Shown here: one piece after another, positions 51,321-61,756 of the stretch
Numbering within the stretch: position 1 is the first letter of the stretch
Layout of the letters: every line of letters begins with the position of its first letter
Assembly: GCF_002632755.1 (NCBI RefSeq)
Contig: NZ_NJAK01000002.1
Span: 407,177 to 471,176, forward strand
Direction: 5' to 3'
DNA length: 64,000 nucleotides
DNA from: Xenorhabdus ishibashii
GTDB taxonomy: Bacteria; Pseudomonadota; Gammaproteobacteria; Enterobacterales; Enterobacteriaceae
Made by a program: the position numbers and the translations under genes
The notes under the pieces: model-generated
The model's database searches: none
The model's input: only the letters and a program-made list of their open reading frames with translations
What the model was told of the DNA's origin: nothing

Positions 51321-52315
51321 ATCACTCCCGTTCCCCCAGTCTCGGTGTGATAGTGCTGAGCTTATTGCTACTCTTTCTGGCAATTAGTTCAGCAAATATG
51401 GGGGCATTGCCACTCTCTTTTAAAACACTGTGGGGGGCCTCTTTGGATGACCCACAGTGGCAAATTTGGTTAAATATTCGGTTACCACGTATTTTGCTGG
51501 CGATCCTTGTTGGAGGCGCGCTGGCTGTATCTGGTGCAGTAATGCAAGGGTTATTCCGTAACCCTCTGGCCGATCCTGGGCTATTAGGGATCAGTAGTGG
51601 TGCAGCACTTACCGTCGCAATGTTTATTGTGTTGCCTTTCGCTTTACCTGCCAGCATTACGTTGTACGGACATATTATTGCAGCGTTTATTGGCAGTTTA
51701 TTGGTATCATCCCTGATATTCATTCTTAATAAATATAATCACGGCAACCTGTCAAAGTTACTCCTTGCAGGCATCGCCATTAATGCACTATGTGCGTCAT
51801 TTATTGGCGTATTGAGTTATATCAGTAACGACCAACAATTACGCCAATTTTCCATTTGGATGATGGGTTCACTCAGCCAAATCGAGTGGCCAACATTAGC
51901 TATTGCTGCATCACTCATCATTCCTGTTTGTATACTGGCAATCAGTCAGTCACGTAAACTCAATTTGTTGCAACTGGGAGATGAAGAAGCGCACTATTTA
52001 GGCGTTAACGTCCAGCGCACCAAATATCAATTATTGCTGTTAAGTGCCTTATTGGTTGGATGTGCGGTTGCTTTGACCGGTGTCATTGGTTTTATTGGCT
52101 TAGTCATTCCACACCTTGCCAGACAGCGATTTGGGGGAGATCATACTTGGCTATTACCGATATCTGCTCTGGGTGGTGCATGTCTCCTGTTAAAAGCCGA
52201 TACATTAGCCAGAACACTTGTTTCCCCTGCTGAAATGCCAGTAGGCCTTATCACTGGTTTGATCGGTGCCCCCTATTTTTTATGGCTCATTCTTAAGCCA
52301 TCAAGAAACCGTTGA
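51317..52315 (+). CDS. hemU: Heme ABC transporter permease HemU
   Basis: A 332-residue FecCD/BtuC-type permease with about ten membrane helices. Family motifs include '[28 protein letters not shown]' in two parts and '[21 protein letters not shown]' in the cytoplasmic loop region that contacts HemV. ATGA overlap with hemT. Confidence 0.95.
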   Translation: MNHSRSPSLGVIVLSLLLLFLAISSANMGALPLSFKTLWGASLDDPQWQIWLNIRLPRILLAILVGGALAVSGAVMQGLFRNPLADPGLLGISSGAALTVAMFIVLPFALPASITLYGHIIAAFIGSLLVSSLIFILNKYNHGNLSKLLLAGIAINALCASFIGVLSYISNDQQLRQFSIWMMGSLSQIEWPTLAIAASLIIPVCILAISQSRKLNLLQLGDEEAHYLGVNVQRTKYQLLLLSALLVGCAVALTGVIGFIGLVIPHLARQRFGGDHTWLLPISALGGACLLLKADTLARTLVSPAEMPVGLITGLIGAPYFLWLILKPSRNR

Positions 52316-52329
52316 TAATGGAGCCGATC

Positions 52330-53112
52330 ATGTCAAATAATTTACTGGAAGCGCAAAATTTAAATTATTTCATCGGGCAGCGCCAGATAATCAAGGATGT
52401 TTCCCTTTCCCTGCACCAAGGGGAAGTTGTTGCAATTATTGGTCCAAACGGGGCGGGAAAATCAACACTGTTACGTCTATTGACTGGCTATATCCCACCC
52501 AGTTCAGGAAATTGTCTGTTAAAAGGAATGCCTATTTCCCGCTGGCCAACTCAGCAACTGGCTCGCATTCGTGCAGTCATGCGGCAATATAGCGCCCTCT
52601 CCTTTCCTTTTAGCGTAGAGGAAGTCATCGCTATGGGACGTGTTCCCCATGAAAATGCCCACAAAAAAACCGCCATTGATGAAGCGATTGCACTGACAGA
52701 GTGTGAAGAATTGAGAAACAGGAATTATCAGCAATTATCAGGGGGAGAACAGCAACGGGTTCAACTGGCCAGAGTTTTAACTCAACTTTGGCACCCTGAA
52801 CCGACCGAATCTTGTCTGTTTTTGGATGAACCCACGTCAGCATTAGATCTTTATCACCAGCAACATACATTGCGATTGGTTCACCGCCTGACACGAAAGC
52901 ATCCCATTGCTGCCTGTTGTGTACTACATGATTTGAATCTGGCATCACTTTACGCCGATAAGATTATCTTATTGCACAAAGGCCGATTAGTTGCTTCCGG
53001 TACTCCACAAGAGGTACTGCGTGACGATATTCTTAAACAATGGTATCAAGCCGACTTGGGTGTTATGCAGCATCCTGAAACTCATCAGCCACAAATCTAT
53101 CTCCGGCAATAA
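52330..53112 (+). CDS. hemV: Heme ABC transporter ATPase HemV
   Basis: A 260-residue ABC ATPase. Walker A is '[17 protein letters not shown]', the signature '[15 protein letters not shown]' and Walker B '[19 protein letters not shown]', all close to Yersinia HemV. The ATG with GGAG 6 bases upstream was chosen; ATG 52318 four codons earlier and a TTG overlapping the hemU stop are alternatives. It ends the hemPRSTUV unit. Confidence 0.94.
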   Translation: MSNNLLEAQNLNYFIGQRQIIKDVSLSLHQGEVVAIIGPNGAGKSTLLRLLTGYIPPSSGNCLLKGMPISRWPTQQLARIRAVMRQYSALSFPFSVEEVIAMGRVPHENAHKKTAIDEAIALTECEELRNRNYQQLSGGEQQRVQLARVLTQLWHPEPTESCLFLDEPTSALDLYHQQHTLRLVHRLTRKHPIAACCVLHDLNLASLYADKIILLHKGRLVASGTPQEVLRDDILKQWYQADLGVMQHPETHQPQIYLRQ

Positions 53113-53150
53113 AAGGTTAGCGTTTATTCCCTTTTTATAATGCGATACAG

Positions 53151-53192
53151 ATAAAAAAGGCAAACTTTGTTGTGATCGGCAAATTTTGCCTT
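53151..53192 (-). terminator. Terminator of the unknown membrane-protein gene
   Basis: An 8-bp stem AAGGCAAA/TTTGCCTT (53157-53164 with 53185-53192) is followed on the minus strand by six T residues. On the plus strand it lies 45 bases behind hemV but has no T run. Confidence 0.7.
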
Positions 53193-53227
53193 GAATAAGT
53201 AAAAATTGGACTCAAAATAGTTTGAAA

Positions 53228-53860
53228 TTAATGAATATTTTTAGAAATACGTTGCTTACGGGCTGAAGGCAAATACCAAAGTGTAGCAATAAGACACAGG
53301 GCATACCCCAACATTTCACAGCCTTCTTCCACCATATTTTTAACCGTCCGGTTAAAATGTTCATCCATCAAACCCTGCCACAGCGCCCCCATGCCAAATA
53401 AACGGGAAAACACCAGTACACACAACAGGCCACAAGCCATCATAGAATAACTTTGGTGACGTGTGAAATGGACAAGTCCAGAGAGAGTTTGTTGCCCATT
53501 TTTGCAGGCATACCCAATACAGACTAAAGCGAGCGGGATCGCAAACCATGACCATGCACCATGAAAGAGGAGATTATCAAAATAGATGTCTAATTCTCTA
53601 ATCAGAAGACAACTGAAAAAACCAGCCATTAATATCAATGACGGGCGTAACTTTACATTTTTCTTAACTTCATAAAACAGCAAAACAGCAATAACCAACA
53701 AAGTTAACTCCTGAAAAACCTCAGTCAATGAATCCTCATGCACACCATTTTTCAGGTAATTAACATCCAGAAAGAGTAAACCTGTAACTCCTGCTATCAC
53801 TAATGCGTAAAAAATAAAAAAAACCAGCTTTTTGGTTAAATAGATAATATACGGCTGCAT
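53228..53860 (-). CDS. Unrecognised six-helix inner-membrane protein
   Basis: A 210-residue protein I do not recognise. It has about six hydrophobic helices (near 10-32, 44-62, 72-90, 96-115, 134-155, 180-198). Charged groups lie in or next to the helices: 'FQELTLL' in helix 2, 'LIRELDIYFDNLLFHGAW' after helix 3, and 'NMVEEGCEMLGYAL' in helix 6. Such buried Glu/Arg/His clusters suggest a ligand, proton or metal role. A GAGGA site precedes the ATG. It is convergent with hemV and has its own terminator, so a link to heme uptake is only suggested by position. Confidence 0.7.
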   Translation of the reverse strand: MQPYIIYLTKKLVFFIFYALVIAGVTGLLFLDVNYLKNGVHEDSLTEVFQELTLLVIAVLLFYEVKKNVKLRPSLILMAGFFSCLLIRELDIYFDNLLFHGAWSWFAIPLALVCIGYACKNGQQTLSGLVHFTRHQSYSMMACGLLCVLVFSRLFGMGALWQGLMDEHFNRTVKNMVEEGCEMLGYALCLIATLWYLPSARKQRISKNIH

Positions 53861-54047
53861 TACATCCTCGTTTATAATTTATAATGCGGGGCATAATACC
53901 ACTTACATTAAAATCTGATGAGCATCTGGTGCGGTGGTTTATTTTATAAGCGAAAAAATAAATCATAGATAACAGCTATTAACCTGAAGCCGCACATTTT
54001 GCGTATACGATAAAAAAGAAATTCTTAAAATGGCTCGCACAATAACA

Positions 54048-54053
54048 TAGCTA
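54048..54053. repeat. Left target-site duplication of the IS element
   Basis: TAGCTA occurs here and again at 55043-55048, directly outside the ACCCGAATTC ends of the element. Because TAGCTA is itself palindromic, it could equally be counted as part of the inverted repeats. Confidence 0.6.
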
Positions 54054-55042
54054 ACCCGAATTCTGGATAAGAAATTGACGAGAAGCCTGTTCCAGGAGCA
54101 AAGTTTTGGTGCACACCGAAAACAACTCCGAGGGGGAACAGGCTATGGACAAGTTAGTTGAAATTTTCTGTGATGTCGATGATTTTTGCCGTTTTTTCAT
54201 TCCTCAATGGGAACAATTTTGCCTTGAGAGTGGGCATCGTTTACGCCGCCGACAAGGTCATATGTATCCCAGTGAAATCATGACCATTTTGATCCTTTTT
54301 CATATGTCGCATTACCGTGATTTTAAAAATTTTTATTTGAAACATATTTGGCAATACCACCACCGCGACTTCGCCACTTTACTCAGTTATACCCGTTTTA
54401 TCAGCGTTGCCCCTTCCGTTTTGGTGCCATTATGCAGCTATCTGACTCAATTAAAAGGGAAACCCACAGGCATTGCTTTTATTGATTCCACCAGTTTGAG
54501 TGTCTGCCATAACATTCGCATCCCTCGACATAAGGTCTTTGCGGGGATCGCACAGCGTGGAAAAAATTCAATGGGATGGTTTTATGGTTTCAAATTACAC
54601 TTGGTTGTCAATCATCAGGGGGAAATTCTCGCGCTTAAAGTCACGGCCGGTAATGTGGATGATCGGGAACCGGTTCGCGAATTAACCACAGAATTAATGG
54701 GTTCTCTTTACGGCGATAAAGGTTATCTGAGTCAGGAATTGGCGGACGATTTAGCCAACAGCGGTGTCACTTTCATCACGAAAAAACGGCGTAACATGAA
54801 AGCCCGTATGCAAGCTGAGTGGGATAAGATAATGTTAAAAAAGCGTTTTATCATTGAAACGATTAATGGCCAATTAAAATTAATTTCTCAGATAGAGCAC
54901 TCTCGCCACCGAAGTATAAGAGGATTTATGTTGACCGTTTTAGGTGGACTGATCGCTTACTGCCTTAAATTGAAAAAACCATCACTGAAAGTTTTCTACT
55001 CAGAAGACGCTGTTCCAATGATGGCTTAAGCAGAATTCGGGT
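54054..55042 (+). mobile_element. Complete IS982-family insertion sequence
   Basis: A 989-bp element bounded by perfect terminal inverted repeats ACCCGAATTCTG (54054-54065 with 55031-55042), with one full-length transposase gene between them. Length, ends and transposase fit the IS982 family. Flanking TAGCTA copies at both ends look like a 6-bp target duplication. No internal frameshift or stop is seen, so it may be active. Confidence 0.9.
54145..55029 (+). CDS. IS982-family transposase
   Basis: A 294-residue DDE transposase. The Asp-Asp-Glu residues are visible in 'IAFIDSTSLSV', 'SLYGDKGYLSQ' and 'FIIETINGQLK', and the C-terminal 'ISQIEHSRHRSIRGFM' is a hallmark of IS982 transposases. The ATG has AGGGGG 9 bases upstream; the frame is open 13 codons earlier but without a ribosome site. 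It fills nearly the whole element. Confidence 0.92.
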   Translation: MDKLVEIFCDVDDFCRFFIPQWEQFCLESGHRLRRRQGHMYPSEIMTILILFHMSHYRDFKNFYLKHIWQYHHRDFATLLSYTRFISVAPSVLVPLCSYLTQLKGKPTGIAFIDSTSLSVCHNIRIPRHKVFAGIAQRGKNSMGWFYGFKLHLVVNHQGEILALKVTAGNVDDREPVRELTTELMGSLYGDKGYLSQELADDLANSGVTFITKKRRNMKARMQAEWDKIMLKKRFIIETINGQLKLISQIEHSRHRSIRGFMLTVLGGLIAYCLKLKKPSLKVFYSEDAVPMMA

Positions 55043-55048
55043 TAGCTA
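55043..55048. repeat. Right target-site duplication of the IS element
   Basis: A second copy of TAGCTA, matching 54048-54053, directly outside the right inverted repeat. Confidence 0.6.
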
Positions 55049-55099
55049 ATTATTTATCAATGTATTTTTAGCAAAATCCCACCTATGTGGAAGGTAAAC

Positions 55100-55465
55100 A
55101 TGTTAGAAAATATTATCAACGATATTGTAAGATGGTTAGAAAGCCAACTTCAACGGAATGAAGGTATTAAAATAGATGCTATAGCCCACAAAAGTGGTTA
55201 CTCAAAATGGCATTTACAACGAATTTTTAAGGAATTAAAAGGCTGTACTTTAGGTCAATATGTGCGCCGTCGTCGTCTCCATGAAGCAGCCAGATCTTTA
55301 CGTGAAGGCAATTTACCCATCCTTGACATTGCGCTTCAATATGGTTTTAGCTCTCAAGCTACATTTACCCGAATATTTAAAAAACATTTTAATACTACAC
55401 CCGCTAAATTCCGGGAAAACGGACATCTGCCTGAGTTGAAGACGTTCCTACATTGTGAGGAATAA
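55100..55465 (+). CDS. AraC-family regulator of the MarA/SoxS/RamA type
   Basis: A 121-residue protein that is almost only an AraC DNA-binding domain with its two helix-turn-helix units: 'IDAIAHKSGYSKWHLQRIFK' and 'ILDIALQYGFSSQATFTRIF'. Such short proteins (MarA, SoxS, RamA) act without a ligand domain and switch on efflux and stress genes when made in quantity. The ATG with AAGG 5-8 bases upstream was chosen; an ATG five codons earlier overlaps that site. The gene begins only 57 bases behind the IS element, so its own promoter may have been displaced or replaced. I cannot tell which paralogue it is. Confidence 0.88.
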   Translation: MLENIINDIVRWLESQLQRNEGIKIDAIAHKSGYSKWHLQRIFKELKGCTLGQYVRRRRLHEAARSLREGNLPILDIALQYGFSSQATFTRIFKKHFNTTPAKFRENGHLPELKTFLHCEE

Positions 55466-55586
55466 ACCTCATAAAGAATAAGTATTCTAAAATAGAGATG
55501 CCGCAAAAAATAAGTACACAACCCAAAATAGCGCCAATATTGCGGAACTCTATTTATAATGGAACAATGATGAAATGGAAGTGACG

Positions 55587-56066
55587 TTAAATCCTACGGG
55601 CTTGCCAAAAAACACGACGCCAATATACATTATCAAGAGAAGAGCGTATTACGCCTTTACTTGTAGATGCATGAATAAACTGGTTGTTAGTATCATAAAT
55701 GCCCACATGTAACTCACTTTTTCCACTACCGATTTTGAAAAAAACCAGATCGCCTGGCATCAGATCATCTTTACTTATCCGCGTGCCTATGTTCATTTGT
55801 TCACTTGTTGTGCGAGGAAGCTGGATATTAAAGCGATCAGAAAAAGTTCGGTACACAAAACCGGAACAATCAATACCATGCCTATCCATTCCACCATAAC
55901 GATATGGCGTATTCTGCCATCGTTTGAGTTGATCTTTTAACTGAGCAATAACCATTATCGGATCAGAGAGAGCAACCTTTAGTGGAGAGGAATTAGGCCT
56001 GGAAACAGGATTGGTACAACCAATAAGAAACAAGCTGGATAGAAAAAATAAACACCTCAATTTCAT
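55587..56066 (-). CDS. nlpC: NlpC/P60 family lipoprotein NlpC
   Basis: A 159-residue lipoprotein with lipobox 'LIGC' (Cys about 17) and a C-terminal NlpC/P60 cysteine peptidase domain. The catalytic Cys lies in 'GIDCSGFVYRTF' and the His in 'ELHVGIYDTN'; 'FIHASTSKGV' is also conserved. It matches E. coli NlpC (154), a likely peptidoglycan endopeptidase. The ATG follows a G-rich site; a TTG two codons earlier is less likely. Confidence 0.92.
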   Translation of the reverse strand: MKLRCLFFLSSLFLIGCTNPVSRPNSSPLKVALSDPIMVIAQLKDQLKRWQNTPYRYGGMDRHGIDCSGFVYRTFSDRFNIQLPRTTSEQMNIGTRISKDDLMPGDLVFFKIGSGKSELHVGIYDTNNQFIHASTSKGVIRSSLDNVYWRRVFWQARRI

Positions 56067-56441
56067 TGTCAACCCCCGCCATTACTCACTATTTATTATA
56101 CTGAATTTTCTGAATTACTATTTTTGCTCATTTTAGTGCATTTAAGGTTGTTTTGGCTATTTTGGGATTACCAGCACCCTAAATGGCTCCCCTTTGTATT
56201 GTGAAAATTTAAACTGGAGAGCATCATAGGTGGCCTACTATAGCATAAAAAAACGCCCACGCGCAGACGACACTGTCCGCTATCGTTGCCCTATTGGTGT
56301 TATGTAGTGCTCAATAACTTTCGGACACATTTTTAAAAAAGGTCATGTATTCAAAATGTTGCTCACCCTCGAATTAACGTCCTTCGTTGGGTGACAAAAT
56401 CAACGTTTGATTTCCACCGAAATATTATGCGGTAACCATAA
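56067..56441. other. Gap between nlpC and arnF
   Basis: About 375 bp with no recognisable gene. Bases 56245-56300 are GC-richer than their surroundings and contain TGTCCG and CGGACA in inverted orientation (about 56276 and 56323), which might be worn remains of an insertion sequence. I cannot support a specific element. Confidence 0.4.
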
Positions 56442-56837
56442 TCAATGAGATTGTTTTTTTTCTGGTTTGCTGATTAACCAAATACCCAATAAGATAAAAA
56501 AAACGCCCGACGTTTTTAACAGTGAAATAGTTTCACTGAACCAAGGTAATAAAGCCGCCATTAAATAAACAAAGGCGTAACTCAAACTAATAATAGGGTA
56601 TGCTTTATTCAATGGCAGATATTTCAATGTAAAAAACCAACATAACATGGATAATATATAACCCGCCAATCCTGCCATAATCATCAGCAAAGGATTGTGA
56701 TTTGCCCAAAACCAGTTGATATCCAGCCAATGCATTGATAACGAAAGTTCCGGCAGATGGGCAACTCCCCACTTCAATAACAATTGCGCTACAGTGATCA
56801 GCAAGACACTCGCCATCCCCCAAAGATAACCTTTCAT
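56442..56837 (-). CDS. arnF: Aminoarabinose-undecaprenyl flippase subunit ArnF
   Basis: A 131-residue small multidrug resistance-type membrane protein with four helices, partner of ArnE in moving undecaprenyl-phosphate-L-Ara4N across the inner membrane. The start overlaps the arnE stop (ATGA), which fixes it; the frame is open far upstream inside arnE but that part is not real. 'SKAYALLSMSYVLV' of E. coli corresponds to '[14 protein letters not shown]' here. Last gene of the arn operon. Confidence 0.9.
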   Translation of the reverse strand: MKGYLWGMASVLLITVAQLLLKWGVAHLPELSLSMHWLDINWFWANHNPLLMIMAGLAGYILSMLCWFFTLKYLPLNKAYPIISLSYAFVYLMAALLPWFSETISLLKTSGVFFILLGIWLISKPEKKQSH

Positions 56838-57184
56838 TGACTCAAACTCATCAATAAGATGCCAAACATAATGGCAAAAATCCCCATCCAGTGCTTTAAC
56901 CCCACCTTTTCCTGATACAGGAATTGTCCAATCAAAGTCACTATGACAAAATTTATACTCAGCAGAGGGTAAGCGATACTCAGTGGCAGAAATTGCAATA
57001 ATCGCAACCAAAATATCATCCCTATACCCAACAGAAGAATAGCACTGGACAACCATATGACCATAGATACCACCTTATGTGGGGTATCTTTTTTCTGCCA
57101 ACAACTAACCGCCTGTTTCTGGCATAATTGCCCCGCACAAGTCAGTAAGCTAACCAAAATCAATAATGTTATATTGCTGATCAT
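56834..57184 (-). CDS. arnE: Aminoarabinose-undecaprenyl flippase subunit ArnE
   Basis: A 116-residue four-helix membrane protein of the SMR type. '[17 protein letters not shown]' and '[15 protein letters not shown]' align with E. coli ArnE (111). Four-base overlaps with arnT upstream and arnF downstream show tight coupling. Confidence 0.93.
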   Translation of the reverse strand: MISNITLLILVSLLTCAGQLCQKQAVSCWQKKDTPHKVVSMVIWLSSAILLLGIGMIFWLRLLQFLPLSIAYPLLSINFVIVTLIGQFLYQEKVGLKHWMGIFAIMFGILLMSLSQ

Positions 57185-58842
57185 GACTGTTTCTTGTAAA
57201 TCACAAGCACTAATCTATGATTACGCCGCACAAAATCTGGTTTCGGCAATTCAGACAACTCACCTCCTGAGGGCAATAGAAAAACAACAGCGACTTGACC
57301 TTTTTTGCGTGTTTCCGCCAACCATGCAGGGAATTCTTTCTCTGTGATGTATCGGTATCGGCTGTCAGGGTAATCAAGCCCGTATTCTAATTCCCCTGAA
57401 CGATCAAGCAGGTAAATATCACTGCGCTTTAATTCCCACGCAATCGCCGAACCCACGCCAACCGATTGGGTCAAAATATATTGACTGTCAGCTAACTCTT
57501 TTTCGTTTTGTTGAATAAAGTGCTGAGGAAGTTTGGAGTTGATTGTCTTGTCAGGCAATGCACTACCTATGGATAAGCTGAGCATAATTGAACAAGCAGC
57601 GGCCCATAACCAATATTTACCATCGTGAATAAAGCAAAGAAAACCAATTCCCCCCCAAACGCCAAAGGCAATAATTCCCATAATCCATTTCAACCATTCA
57701 TCGGGTTGATAAAGTGGGGGAGCCTTTAAAGTTTCCATAGCAAAAAGGGTTAAAATGGCGAGTAATCCGATAAAAACATTTATCAATCCATTTATTTTCA
57801 ATGCCTTCATTTTGCCATTTTTGGCACAATCGACACCATATTTTGCCATCATCAATGCTAAAGGGCCGATAAAAGGTAAAACGTAAGTCGGCAGTTTTCC
57901 TTTTGCGATGCTAAAAAATATAAATGGAACAACAAACCAACAAAACAAGAAAAACATTTCCGGGTGATTTTTTTTCTCTTGCCAACTTTTGATTAAAGCA
58001 CCTGGCAGTAATCCTAACCACGGAATAACCCCTAAAATTAATACGGGCAAGTAATACCAAACAGGCGCAATATGCTGAGCTTTTTCAGAAGCAAAACGCT
58101 GTATATGCTCTATCCAAAAGAAATAATGCCAGTAATCCGGCTCACGCACAGCAATCGCGATCACCCACGGCATGCTGATCAAAATAGCAAAAATCACGGC
58201 AAGAGGCCCAAAACGAACCATTGTCCAAAAGCGTTTCTGGTATATCGTGATGGGTATCATGGTCATCACGGGTAGTGCCAATGCCAGAAATCCTTTTGTC
58301 ATAAAAGCCATACCACAGGCCAAACCCAAAACAGACCATGCCAAAATTTGTTCTCGGATCGTCACAGCCTTAAGCGCCCAATAACAGCTCACAATCCCTG
58401 CTGTAACCCATAAAGAAAACATGGGATCAAGGACACTGTAAGTGCCAATGGAAAAAACAATAAACATGGAAATATAAATCAGGCTGGAAACGAAAGCCGT
58501 CTGGCGACATTGCCACATCATCATTGCCAAACGATGGAGGAGAAATGTGCTGATTAGGATACTAAGCACAGAGCCAAAACGAACAGCAAAATTACTGTCT
58601 CCAAAAAGCCACTGGCTAATGTTGTTGATCCAATATCCTGCTACTGGTTTTTCAAAATAGCGAATATCCAAGAAGTAAGGTACGATCCAATCTCCACGTT
58701 GCAGCATTTCCCGACTAATTTCAGCATACCGAGTTTCATCCGGTTGCCATAATAGACGACTATTTAGAGGCAATAAGTAAGTAAGAACAAAAAAAAGAGC
58801 CATCAGAACGGCTCCTGCTTTACTCGTCCGCGTGTTCAACAT
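57181..58842 (-). CDS. arnT: Lipid A L-Ara4N transferase ArnT
   Basis: A 553-residue integral-membrane glycosyltransferase (E. coli ArnT 550) that moves L-Ara4N from undecaprenyl phosphate to lipid A phosphates and so lowers binding of polymyxin and host peptides. The catalytic periplasmic loop is '[18 protein letters not shown]', followed by '[15 protein letters not shown]'. About twelve helices precede a soluble C-terminal domain. Overlaps arnE by 4 bases. Confidence 0.96.
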   Translation of the reverse strand: MLNTRTSKAGAVLMALFFVLTYLLPLNSRLLWQPDETRYAEISREMLQRGDWIVPYFLDIRYFEKPVAGYWINNISQWLFGDSNFAVRFGSVLSILISTFLLHRLAMMMWQCRQTAFVSSLIYISMFIVFSIGTYSVLDPMFSLWVTAGIVSCYWALKAVTIREQILAWSVLGLACGMAFMTKGFLALALPVMTMIPITIYQKRFWTMVRFGPLAVIFAILISMPWVIAIAVREPDYWHYFFWIEHIQRFASEKAQHIAPVWYYLPVLILGVIPWLGLLPGALIKSWQEKKNHPEMFFLFCWFVVPFIFFSIAKGKLPTYVLPFIGPLALMMAKYGVDCAKNGKMKALKINGLINVFIGLLAILTLFAMETLKAPPLYQPDEWLKWIMGIIAFGVWGGIGFLCFIHDGKYWLWAAACSIMLSLSIGSALPDKTINSKLPQHFIQQNEKELADSQYILTQSVGVGSAIAWELKRSDIYLLDRSGELEYGLDYPDSRYRYITEKEFPAWLAETRKKGQVAVVFLLPSGGELSELPKPDFVRRNHRLVLVIYKKQS

Positions 58843-58847
58843 CTGTG

Positions 58848-59741
58848 TTATACCTCTTGTTGGCAGCCTAACCAGCCTTCACGACCAGGAAAACACGAAC
58901 GAACAATTTTCCCAACAGGGAGCGTATCCCTATTTTCCGGTAACAAATGGCTTAATTTACAAAACTGAATATTTTGTTGATGGAGCATATCCAGCAATGT
59001 CGCAAACTGTTCAGATTTCGACATACCTTCGACTTCGGTATGGATCGTATAAACAGGAACTCCACGATCACTTTTAATCGCGTCAAGGATAAAGTGATTA
59101 AAATCTGCATCGCTGACTTGTGTTCCAACAACTTCATCATAGGTAGGTAATGTGACAGGAATTTGTACAGTTCCCATTTTTCCATCGGGCAAAAGTGGCC
59201 TGAATGGATGTGTTCCGCGGCAATCACTGTTGTAATCAAAACCAAAACGCTGTTTAACAGCCAGAACATGCTCATCGGCTCGCCAACCCGCAACGGCTGA
59301 GCATGTAACGGCTTTCCCAGTTGCCTTTTCCAAAGCATCAACACCTAACTTCACTTGTTCTGCTAATTCATTCTCCGACCAACGCCCTACTTTTGCCTGC
59401 CAACCTTGATGATCCCATGCATGTAAACCAACTTCATGGCCTGCATCCATTGTTTGTTTCATCAAATACCCTAAATCTTTTGCAATCTTTTTCCCCGGCC
59501 AGGCTGTACCAGCCAACAAAATATCCAGACCATAGAGAGACACTGCATTTGATCTCAACATCTTCCAGAGAAACTTCGGTCGTAACAGGCGCCATAAATG
59601 GCGCCCCATATTGTCCGGCCCAACACTGAAGAAAAAGCTGGCTTGAATATGGTGCTTTTGTAAAACTTCAAGCAACCGTGGTACACCTTCCTTAGTGCCT
59701 TGATAAGTGTCCACATCAATTCTTAAACCAACTTTTTTCAT
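58848..59741 (-). CDS. arnD: Undecaprenyl-phospho-L-Ara4FN deformylase ArnD
   Basis: A 297-residue polysaccharide deacetylase-like enzyme that removes the formyl group from the lipid-linked sugar before flipping. The NodB-type metal motif is '[11 protein letters not shown]' at the start and '[13 protein letters not shown]' (His-x-x-x-His type) near residue 98. It starts 29 bases behind arnA and ends 5 bases before arnT. Confidence 0.95.
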   Translation of the reverse strand: MKKVGLRIDVDTYQGTKEGVPRLLEVLQKHHIQASFFFSVGPDNMGRHLWRLLRPKFLWKMLRSNAVSLYGLDILLAGTAWPGKKIAKDLGYLMKQTMDAGHEVGLHAWDHQGWQAKVGRWSENELAEQVKLGVDALEKATGKAVTCSAVAGWRADEHVLAVKQRFGFDYNSDCRGTHPFRPLLPDGKMGTVQIPVTLPTYDEVVGTQVSDADFNHFILDAIKSDRGVPVYTIHTEVEGMSKSEQFATLLDMLHQQNIQFCKLSHLLPENRDTLPVGKIVRSCFPGREGWLGCQQEV

Positions 59742-59770
59742 TACGCTATTCCCGTTTTACAATTGATTTT

Positions 59771-61756
59771 TCAATCATTCCCTTTGGATTCTTCAACTGC
59801 TCCACGCAGAAAGAAATCCAATGTTTCATCAATGGTTTGCTTCATATCAATAGTGGGTTTCCAACCTAACAGACGCTCGGCGTTTTTAATGCTGGGTTTG
59901 CGGTGTGCAACATCCTGATAGCCTTGCCCATAATAACTACTGCTCTCAATCTTCTTGAATCCAGCAAATGGGGGGAAGTGCCCTCGCAACGCATGTTTCT
60001 CAAAGCTATCTAATAACATTTCGGCCAACTGGCGGATGCTTGCTTCATTTGTTGGATTACCGATATTGATTATCTGGCTATCGCATAACCCATCCCGATT
60101 TTCGATGATCCTAAACAGTGCTTCAATGCCATCATGGATATCAGTGAAACAGCGTTTTTGCTCTCCCCCATCCACCAATTTAATCGGTGAACCTTCCACC
60201 AAGTTCAAAATTAGTTGGGTAATGGCTCTTGAACTCCCAATACGCGCTGAATTTAGGTTATCCAGCCTTGGCCCCATCCAGTTAAACGGGCGGAATAAGG
60301 TGAATTTCAGGCCATCTTGTGTGCCATATGCCCAAATAACTCGATCAAGTAATTGTTTTGAAACTGAATAGATCCAACGCTGTTTATTAATAGGTCCAAT
60401 AATCAGACGTGAAGTATCTTCATCAAATTCTTTATCATCACACATACCGTAAACCTCGGATGTGGATGGGAAAACAATCCGTTTATTGTACTTAACACAA
60501 TAACGAACAATTTTAAGGTTCTCTTCAAAATCCAGTTCAAAGACTCGCAAAGGATTACGGGTATATTCAATCGGAGTTGCAATTGCCACTAATGGCAGGA
60601 TGACATCACATTTTTTGATGTGATATTCAATCCACTCGGTATGAATGCTGATATCACCTTCGATGAAGTGAAAGCGAGGATTGCCAATAAATCGTTCAAT
60701 GGCAGAAGAGCCAATGTCCATCCCGTAAATATCATAATTGCCATCACTCAACAATCGTTCAGTCAGGTGATTACCAATGAATCCATTGACGCCCAAAATG
60801 AGTACACGCTTACGACGACTGACTTGGGTTGTCGCTCTGGGACCAACATAAGCCCCAGCTACAATGCCTATCTCAAGAGCTAATCGATTACCTTGAACAT
60901 AAAGCCCCGCCTCCCCCTGGCCGCTAATAATTTCCAGTGCACCATCACCACAAGCAATCACAAATGGATCAGCCGAGATTACAGTGCCTGGGCGTTTTCC
61001 GTGGGATTGATTAAGTGGGCGTGAACGCCAAATCGTAATCTTACGCTCACCGAGAAAAGTAAATGCTCCTGGATATGGCTCTGTCACTGCCCTGACTAAG
61101 TTATTAATTTCTTTGGCAGATCTATTCCACGCTATTTCACCATCTTCGGCGGTGCGGCGGCCAAAATAAGTTGCCTGGCTTTCATCCTGTGGAATTGACG
61201 GATAATGACCTGATTTTATTTGCGGCAGAATGTGATCCAATAATTCAACTGCTGCTTCGCGTATTTTTCCATGAGCTATCAAGGAAGTATCATTGTCAGC
61301 AATTGGTACAGCCTGCTGCGCGATGATATCTCCCGCATCTGGCTTTTCCAGCATTCTATGTAATGTTACACCGGTTTCGGTCTCTCCATTGAGTACCGCC
61401 CAGTTAACCGGAGCACGACCACGATATTTCGGTAACAAGGAGCCATGAAGGTTAAATGAGCCTTTTTCAGCCAGTGACAGAATTTCCTGACTCAGCATAT
61501 TGCGATAGTAAAAAGAGAAAATGACATCGGGTTTCATCTCACGAATGCGTTCAACCCAAAGCGGGTGATTCACATTTTCTGGTGCAAACACGGGTAAACC
61601 CAAATCAGCACCGATACGTGCAACAGAGGAGAAAAAATGATTTTCATTTGGATCATCAGTATGAGTAAATACCGCCTGAACATCAAAACCCGCTTTTACT
61701 AATGCATTAAGTCCGACACAACCAATATCGTGATAGGCAAAAATAACTGCTTTCAT
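59771..61756 (-). CDS. arnA: Bifunctional UDP-L-Ara4N formyltransferase / UDP-GlcA dehydrogenase ArnA
   Basis: A 661-residue two-domain enzyme. The N-terminal formyltransferase (about 1-300) has the active His in '[19 protein letters not shown]'. The C-terminal decarboxylating dehydrogenase (about 315-661) has the NAD motif '[10 protein letters not shown]' and catalytic '[11 protein letters not shown]'. It makes the keto-sugar used by ArnB and then formylates ArnB's product. The start shares one base with the arnC stop (TAATG). Confidence 0.97.
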   Translation of the reverse strand: MKAVIFAYHDIGCVGLNALVKAGFDVQAVFTHTDDPNENHFFSSVARIGADLGLPVFAPENVNHPLWVERIREMKPDVIFSFYYRNMLSQEILSLAEKGSFNLHGSLLPKYRGRAPVNWAVLNGETETGVTLHRMLEKPDAGDIIAQQAVPIADNDTSLIAHGKIREAAVELLDHILPQIKSGHYPSIPQDESQATYFGRRTAEDGEIAWNRSAKEINNLVRAVTEPYPGAFTFLGERKITIWRSRPLNQSHGKRPGTVISADPFVIACGDGALEIISGQGEAGLYVQGNRLALEIGIVAGAYVGPRATTQVSRRKRVLILGVNGFIGNHLTERLLSDGNYDIYGMDIGSSAIERFIGNPRFHFIEGDISIHTEWIEYHIKKCDVILPLVAIATPIEYTRNPLRVFELDFEENLKIVRYCVKYNKRIVFPSTSEVYGMCDDKEFDEDTSRLIIGPINKQRWIYSVSKQLLDRVIWAYGTQDGLKFTLFRPFNWMGPRLDNLNSARIGSSRAITQLILNLVEGSPIKLVDGGEQKRCFTDIHDGIEALFRIIENRDGLCDSQIINIGNPTNEASIRQLAEMLLDSFEKHALRGHFPPFAGFKKIESSSYYGQGYQDVAHRKPSIKNAERLLGWKPTIDMKQTIDETLDFFLRGAVEESKGND

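Noticed and set aside
56245..56330. Remnant of an insertion sequence between nlpC and arnF
   Set aside because: Short inverted TGTCCG/CGGACA words and a GC shift are suggestive, but there is no recognisable transposase piece or defined end. Recorded only in the gap description.
56838..57056. N-terminal extension of ArnF by 73 residues
   Set aside because: The frame is open but runs inside arnE in another frame. The ATGA overlap and family length set the start at 56837.
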